From Endoryza foliicola (GTDB taxonomy: Bacteria > Bacteroidota > Bacteroidia > Chitinophagales > Chitinophagaceae): a DNA stretch of 64,000 nt. A program made the translations under genes and the position numbers. A model generated the notes under the pieces. The model searched no databases. It worked only from the letters and a program-made list of their open reading frames with translations, and had not been told where the DNA came from. Positions 59,929 to 64,000 of the stretch are shown piece by piece; the first letter of the stretch is position 1, and each line of letters starts with the position of its first letter. Location: NCBI GenBank assembly GCA_965226965.1, contig OZ245715.1:868001-932000 (forward strand), read 5' to 3'.

Positions 59929-61308
59929 TTAATTGAAGAAGTATTGATACAACTCTTCTACTCTACTCATTGGTATGATTTCAATATTGAAAGAAGAAAA
60001 GTTTAAAGATTTCAAGTTGTATTTTGATACTACAATTTTTTCGAAACCGAGTTTCTCTGCTTCAGCAATTCTTTGTTCAATTCTATTGACCGCTCTTATT
60101 TCACCACTCAAACCAACTTCACCTGCAAAACAAACCGATTGAGGGATGATCACATCTTCATAAGAACTTAATAATGCAACCAACACCGCTAAGTCGATAC
60201 TTGGATCTTCAATCTTTAATCCGCCCGCAATATTCAAAAAAACATCTTTCACCCCGAAATGAAAACCACCTCTTTTTTCTAAAACGGCCAATAAAAGTTG
60301 TAAACGTCTTGTATCAAAACCGGAAACTGTTCTTTGAGGGGTGCCGTATACCGATTGAGTGACCAATGCTTGTACTTCAATTAATAAAGGACGCATGCCT
60401 TCAATGGTTGCAGCAATACTTATTCCACTCAGCAATTCTTCTTTCTGTGTGATCAAAATTTCGCTTGGATTAGTAACTGCACGCATACCATTTCCTCCCA
60501 TTTCATAGATACCTAATTCAGCTGTGCTGCCAAAACGATTCTTTAATGTTCTCAAAATTCTGTACGCATAATGACGATCGCCTTCGAACTGCAAAACCGC
60601 GTCCACCATGTGTTCCAGGATTTTCGGTCCGGCAATACTTCCTTCTTTTGTAATATGACCAATTACGATAACAGGTGTATTGGTCTCCTTTGCAAAACGT
60701 TGTAGTTCACCTGCTGTTTCTCTGATTTGAGATATGCTTCCGGGCGATGCATCAATATATGGTGACTGAAGTGTTTGTATGGAATCTACAATCACTACAC
60801 CCGGTTTTATTTTCTTGATTTCTTGAAAAATGGTTTGTGTTGAAGTAGCCGTTAAAAGATAAAAGTTGGGATTTTTTATTTGCAGTCGATTGGCTCTAAG
60901 TTTGATTTGCTGCTCACTTTCTTCTCCGCTGATATAGAGTATTCTATGTGAAGTAAGTTGCAATCCATTTTGAAGGAATAAGGTTGATTTCCCAATTCCG
61001 GGTTCTCCGGCTACCAAAATAATACTTCCCGGAACAATACCGCCACCCAATACTCGATTCAATTCAGGATCTGAAGTAACAATACGTTCTTGTTCTGTTG
61101 AAGTAATATCATCAATAGGAATTGATTTGGAGATTCGTTTATCTTCATTATAGTCGTTCCAGTTCGTTTCAGAAGTTTTCGCAGCATTTTTTTGCACCGT
61201 TTCTTCAATAAATGTGTTCCAATTATTACAAGAAGGACATTTTCCTAACCATTTTGCACTTTCATATCCACATTGCGAACAGAAAAAACTTGTTTTCACT
61301 TTACTCAT
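59929..61308 (-). CDS. radA: DNA repair protein RadA
   Basis: RadA is a hexameric DnaB-type helicase that extends recombination intermediates. The 459-residue product has the N-terminal zinc finger CSQCGYES...CPSCNNW, Walker A GEPGIGKST (about residue 95), Walker B VVIVDSIQ, the RadA-specific KNRFGS motif (about 258-263) and a C-terminal Lon-like domain. The ATG at 61308 gives the typical N-terminus MSKVKTSFFC. It forms a unit with comF. Confidence 0.95.
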   Translation of the reverse strand: MSKVKTSFFCSQCGYESAKWLGKCPSCNNWNTFIEETVQKNAAKTSETNWNDYNEDKRISKSIPIDDITSTEQERIVTSDPELNRVLGGGIVPGSIILVAGEPGIGKSTLFLQNGLQLTSHRILYISGEESEQQIKLRANRLQIKNPNFYLLTATSTQTIFQEIKKIKPGVVIVDSIQTLQSPYIDASPGSISQIRETAGELQRFAKETNTPVIVIGHITKEGSIAGPKILEHMVDAVLQFEGDRHYAYRILRTLKNRFGSTAELGIYEMGGNGMRAVTNPSEILITQKEELLSGISIAATIEGMRPLLIEVQALVTQSVYGTPQRTVSGFDTRRLQLLLAVLEKRGGFHFGVKDVFLNIAGGLKIEDPSIDLAVLVALLSSYEDVIIPQSVCFAGEVGLSGEIRAVNRIEQRIAEAEKLGFEKIVVSKYNLKSLNFSSFNIEIIPMSRVEELYQYFFN

Positions 61309-61734
61309 GTGATAAAGGTACACTCAAAATATTGCTTGAAATAAATTGTACAAAGAGGAAAAAAGAAGTGAAGATGTATACAAAGTAAAAAGGCCAGCAT
61401 TGCTGCTGACCTTTTACTTACTAACCCATTAAATTCTGCCACTAAATTACAAATTGGCTGCAGATAACAAAATTAATTTTGCCTCTTCTTCATATTTTTT
61501 TTTGAAAACGGCTGTTCCCAAAAAATCAAGATAAATTTTATAATATAGTGAAATACAGATATATACAAATAATGAAAAAGTATTATATAAATATAGCTGT
61601 TATACTGTCAGCCATTGGCTTTCATGGGTTTAGGGGCTGTCAAATTGTGCGTTAAATTCTGTTAAAATCTGACGAAATGAGGGTCTTAAAAAACTGGTGT
61701 TTGCTTTGAGGGATTGAAGTATAAATTATTAAAG
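61309..61734. other. AT-rich intergenic region with a two-way hairpin
   Basis: This 426-base gap separates the divergent radA and zinc-peptidase genes. At 61388-61415 AAAAGGCCAGC/GCTGACCTTTT forms a hairpin flanked by A and T runs; it is better paired on the minus strand, where it would lie in the radA leader or end an unseen minus-strand transcript. The rest is AT-rich, with no open frame or repeat module. Promoters must be here, but I cannot place them. Confidence 0.4.
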
Positions 61735-62427
61735 ATGACAACCTCTATTTGGATTGTTTCCTTATTGTTTTTAGGATTAAGTATGCTAGTGTCGGGGATT
61801 TTGCAGTCAAAATTCAAGAAATTCAGCGCTGTGCCCTTGAGATCGGGATTATCAGGTGCTGAAGTGGCGCAGGAGATGCTTCGGGCTCACGGCATTTATG
61901 ATGTACAAGTGGTTAGTGTTCAAGGGTTTCTGAGTGATCATTATGATCCCACCAAGAAAACTGTGAACTTGAGCCCAGAAGTTTATCATGGGGCATCGGT
62001 AGCGGCGGCGGCCGTAGCGGCACATGAAGTAGGGCATGCGGTTCAGCACGCCAATGCGTACCCTTGGTTAACCATGCGAAGCAAATTAGTTCCGGTAGTG
62101 CAATTCAGCTCTAGTATTGTGCAATGGGTATTGTTGGCCGGAGTGCTGATGATCAATGTATTCCCTTCGTTGTTGTTGGTTGGGATCATTCTTTTTGCTG
62201 CTACTACACTGTTTTCTGTAATTACATTACCGGTTGAATTTGATGCGAGTAGAAGGGCTTTGGCGTGGTTGAATAAGACAACTATTACCAATGCGGTAGA
62301 GTACCCACAGGCAAAAGAAGCTTTAACATGGGCGGCTTCTACCTATGCCATTGCAGCATTGGCTTCGATCGCCACTTTAGCTCAGTATGCAATGTTGTTT
62401 TTGGGCAATAGTCGCAGAGAAGATTAA
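61735..62427 (+). CDS. Membrane zinc metallopeptidase (YugP-like)
   Basis: The 230-residue product has an N-terminal helix, the zinc motif AAHEVGHAVQH (about 95-105), a pair of helices (about 120-165) and a C-terminal helix. LSGAEVAQEMLRAHGI and DHYDPTKKTVNLSPEVY are typical of the neutral zinc metallopeptidase family of YugP. It probably degrades membrane proteins. The ATG at 61735 is preferred to a TTG at 61714. Confidence 0.9.
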   Translation: MTTSIWIVSLLFLGLSMLVSGILQSKFKKFSAVPLRSGLSGAEVAQEMLRAHGIYDVQVVSVQGFLSDHYDPTKKTVNLSPEVYHGASVAAAAVAAHEVGHAVQHANAYPWLTMRSKLVPVVQFSSSIVQWVLLAGVLMINVFPSLLLVGIILFAATTLFSVITLPVEFDASRRALAWLNKTTITNAVEYPQAKEALTWAASTYAIAALASIATLAQYAMLFLGNSRRED

Positions 62428-62457
62428 AATCGGATTAAAAATTTTTAATGCCATACT

Positions 62458-62485
62458 AAGAGAGCCAAAGGGCTCTCTTTTTTTT
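62458..62485 (+). terminator. Rho-independent terminator after the zinc peptidase gene
   Basis: GAGAGCC (62460-62466), loop AAAG, GGCTCTC (62471-62477), then eight T. Confidence 0.88.
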
Positions 62486-62751
62486 GCGCTTAGGTATATA
62501 GTTTACAAAAAAATTATATAAGTAATTAAAATATAGCAAGTTATACTAAGATTAAGCGGATGTTTAGTCTTTTAAATAGGAATTTGTAAACATACTTAAC
62601 TTATTGATAATCAATATTCGGATTGAATATTATTGTAATATGAAGATTAATTAAAATAAGCAGCAATTTAATTGTGCCGCTTGTCATCGTTTTTGGCCGT
62701 TAGATGGCATTTGCATATTTTTAACAAGATTTATCAACAAAACTAACAGAC
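62486..62751. other. AT-rich region upstream of the SusC gene
   Basis: This stretch is strongly AT-rich, with no repeat module and no open frame. It presumably holds the promoter and leader of the SusC/RagA gene. No clear TAnnTTTG box was found near the ATG; GGCATTTGCATA (about 62707) is a weak candidate. I see no riboswitch-like structure. Confidence 0.4.
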
Positions 62752-64000
62752 ATGAGAAAAATCGTAACACTGGTTATGAGTATGCTGTTCCTATTTGCTA
62801 CAGCGTTCGCTCAGACAAAGGAAGTTACTGGACGTGTTACTGATGCCTCAGGTGCTCCTCTTCCCGGAGTTAGTGTTCTTGTAAAAGGAACTAAAACGGG
62901 TACGACCTCTGATGCCAGCGGTAATTTCTCGATCCAGGTTAAGGAAGGAGCAGTATTGGTTATCTCGGGTGCGGGCTATCAAGCCACTGAGGTAAAAGCT
63001 ACACCGGGTACTGCAATGAAAATTCAGTTAACAGTTAAGAAGGAAGAATTGACCGAGGTGGTTGTAACTGCCTTGGGTATTCGCCGTGAAAAGAAGGCCT
63101 TGGGTTATGCAGTTGCTACTGTAGACAAAAAGGCTCTGGAATTGCGCCCTGATGGTGACGTAGTTCGTTTGTTGAACGGTAAAGCGCCTGGTGTTGATAT
63201 TGGTGCAACCAGTGGTATCTCTGGTTCCGGTACAAACATCGTGATTCGTGGTGTGAACACCATTTCCGGTAGCTCACAACCATTATTCATTGTGGATGGA
63301 GTTCCTTTTGATGCCTCTACCAATGCGCAATCTAGTTTCGTTTATGGTAATACTACTACCAGCCGTTTCTTGGACCTCGATCCCAATAACATTGAGAACG
63401 TGAGTATCCTGAAAGGTTTGAGTGCCACTACCCTTTATGGTGAGTTGGGACGTAACGGTGTGGTTGTTATCACTACTAAGAACGGTACCAACCGCAAAAT
63501 CAATAAGAAAGCGGAAGTAACTGTGTTACAATCTTACTTTACAAACACTGTTTCAAACTTGCCTGACTACCAGTATTCTTATGGTGGTGGTTTTGATCAA
63601 AGTTTGGGATTGGCCTTCTTCAGTAACTGGGGTGCTCGATTCCAGTCTACTCCTGTAAAAGTAGCACACCCTTACGACCGTGCGGCTTTACAAGGTGTAT
63701 TCCCTGAGTTCCAGCAAGTTCCCGGCAATGGTAATGACTTGATTTATGAATACAAACCTTACTATAATTCTGTAAAGAAATTCTTCCGTACCGGTCACGT
63801 GAAGACAACTTCAGTGAACGTTGCCGCTTCAGGTCAGAACGTGAATTTCAATGCGAACTATAGCTATATGGATGATCAGGGTTTCACTCCCGGTAACAGT
63901 GTTTACAAAAACACTTTCGGTATGGGTGGTACAGCTAAGTTGGCGAATAATTTTACTATCAGTGGTACATTCAACTATGCCTCTACTGATTTCAAGTCGC
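62752..64000 (+). CDS. SusC/RagA family TonB-linked outer-membrane receptor, 3'-partial
   Basis: The frame is open from the ATG at 62752 to the window end (416 codons), so the rest of the roughly 1000-residue protein lies outside. It has a signal peptide (MRKIVTLVMSMLFLFATAFAQ, given here by its ends MRKIV...AFAQ), a carboxypeptidase-like domain (VTGRVTDASGAPLPGVSV, about 24-95), and a TonB plug with ALGIRREKKALGYA, GKAPGV and IVIRGVNT...PLFIVDGVPFD (about 105-185), then the first barrel strands. It imports glycans or other oligomers with a SusD partner, expected just downstream. Confidence 0.93.
   Translation, partial: MRKIVTLVMSMLFLFATAFAQTKEVTGRVTDASGAPLPGVSVLVKGTKTGTTSDASGNFSIQVKEGAVLVISGAGYQATEVKATPGTAMKIQLTVKKEELTEVVVTALGIRREKKALGYAVATVDKKALELRPDGDVVRLLNGKAPGVDIGATSGISGSGTNIVIRGVNTISGSSQPLFIVDGVPFDASTNAQSSFVYGNTTTSRFLDLDPNNIENVSILKGLSATTLYGELGRNGVVVITTKNGTNRKINKKAEVTVLQSYFTNTVSNLPDYQYSYGGGFDQSLGLAFFSNWGARFQSTPVKVAHPYDRAALQGVFPEFQQVPGNGNDLIYEYKPYYNSVKKFFRTGHVKTTSVNVAASGQNVNFNANYSYMDDQGFTPGNSVYKNTFGMGGTAKLANNFTISGTFNYASTDFKS

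Noticed and set aside
62486..62751. Replication origin in the AT-rich stretch
   Set aside because: No cluster of DnaA boxes and no dnaA, dnaN or parAB gene is nearby; low GC alone is not evidence.

Overview
The window looks like a chromosomal segment of a Bacteroidota bacterium, most likely of the Chitinophagaceae type. The evidence is a SusC/RagA outer-membrane receptor at the right edge, several family-specific proteins (DUF5522, DUF6132, DUF5009/NagX-like, a RicT-type PSP1 protein next to DNA polymerase III delta prime), start codons without clear Shine-Dalgarno sequences, and Bacteroidota-type -7 promoter boxes (TAnnTTTG) a few bases upstream of several starts. The species assignment is inference. 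No phage, plasmid, CRISPR array or intact insertion sequence was seen.

Layout. 1-2676: tail of a cytochrome oxidase operon (COX subunit IV, SCO1, DUF420/CtaM-like, a small membrane protein). 2703-3967: trmB, DUF5522 and an alkyltransferase-like protein, overlapping end to end. 4291-5457: a secreted protein and an Lrp/AsnC regulator. 5611-5864: an unusual tRNA-like RNA with its own terminator. 6086-9158: a minus-strand trio (peptide ABC permease, glycosyltransferase, hydrolase). 9243-11526: MarR regulator with a palindromic operator, then an acyl-CoA dehydrogenase. 11873-12603: decayed DUF2075-S24 gene. 12684-18693: cytochrome c, MFS exporter, S9 peptidase, AhpD-like protein, 2-oxoacid:ferredoxin oxidoreductase beta subunit. 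19144-22960: Sua5/YciO protein, JmjC-like cupin, small basic secreted protein, RNase HII. 23021-26520: Crp/Fnr regulator, thioredoxin, DUF6132, two YeeE/YedE half-transporters, heme A synthase. 26576-34491: membrane patatin, lipid kinase, KAS III, VOC protein, NagX-like acyltransferase, hydrolase. 34692-36682: typA and tRNA-Arg. 36991-44009: acyl-CoA ligase, TPR protein, DUF1015, serC, S1/P1-like enzyme, DUF502. 44157-51043: TetR plus a complete tripartite RND efflux operon. 51118-55679: holB-ricT, hydrolase, Bax-inhibitor-like protein. 55909-61308: AIM24 protein, glutathione peroxidase, beta-helix lipoprotein, ComF, RadA. 61735-64000: zinc peptidase and a SusC receptor cut by the window edge.

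The coding content is mostly housekeeping. The unusual material lies between genes. (i) A 172-nt RNA at 5611-5782 keeps nearly all tRNA hallmarks but carries a structured insertion of about 95 nt in place of a variable arm and has an anticodon loop without U33. (ii) Almost every large intergenic gap is filled by a mosaic of short repeat modules (GA-rich tracts, a GCTGCG-rich module, a TAATCTGTG-rich module, an AT-rich module ending in AAACAGCCG, and others) that recur in either orientation and often begin at, or just inside, the 3' end of a gene. (iii) Two 93-bp copies of one composite repeat, 89/93 identical, sit in opposite orientation around the lrp gene and the tRNA-like RNA.
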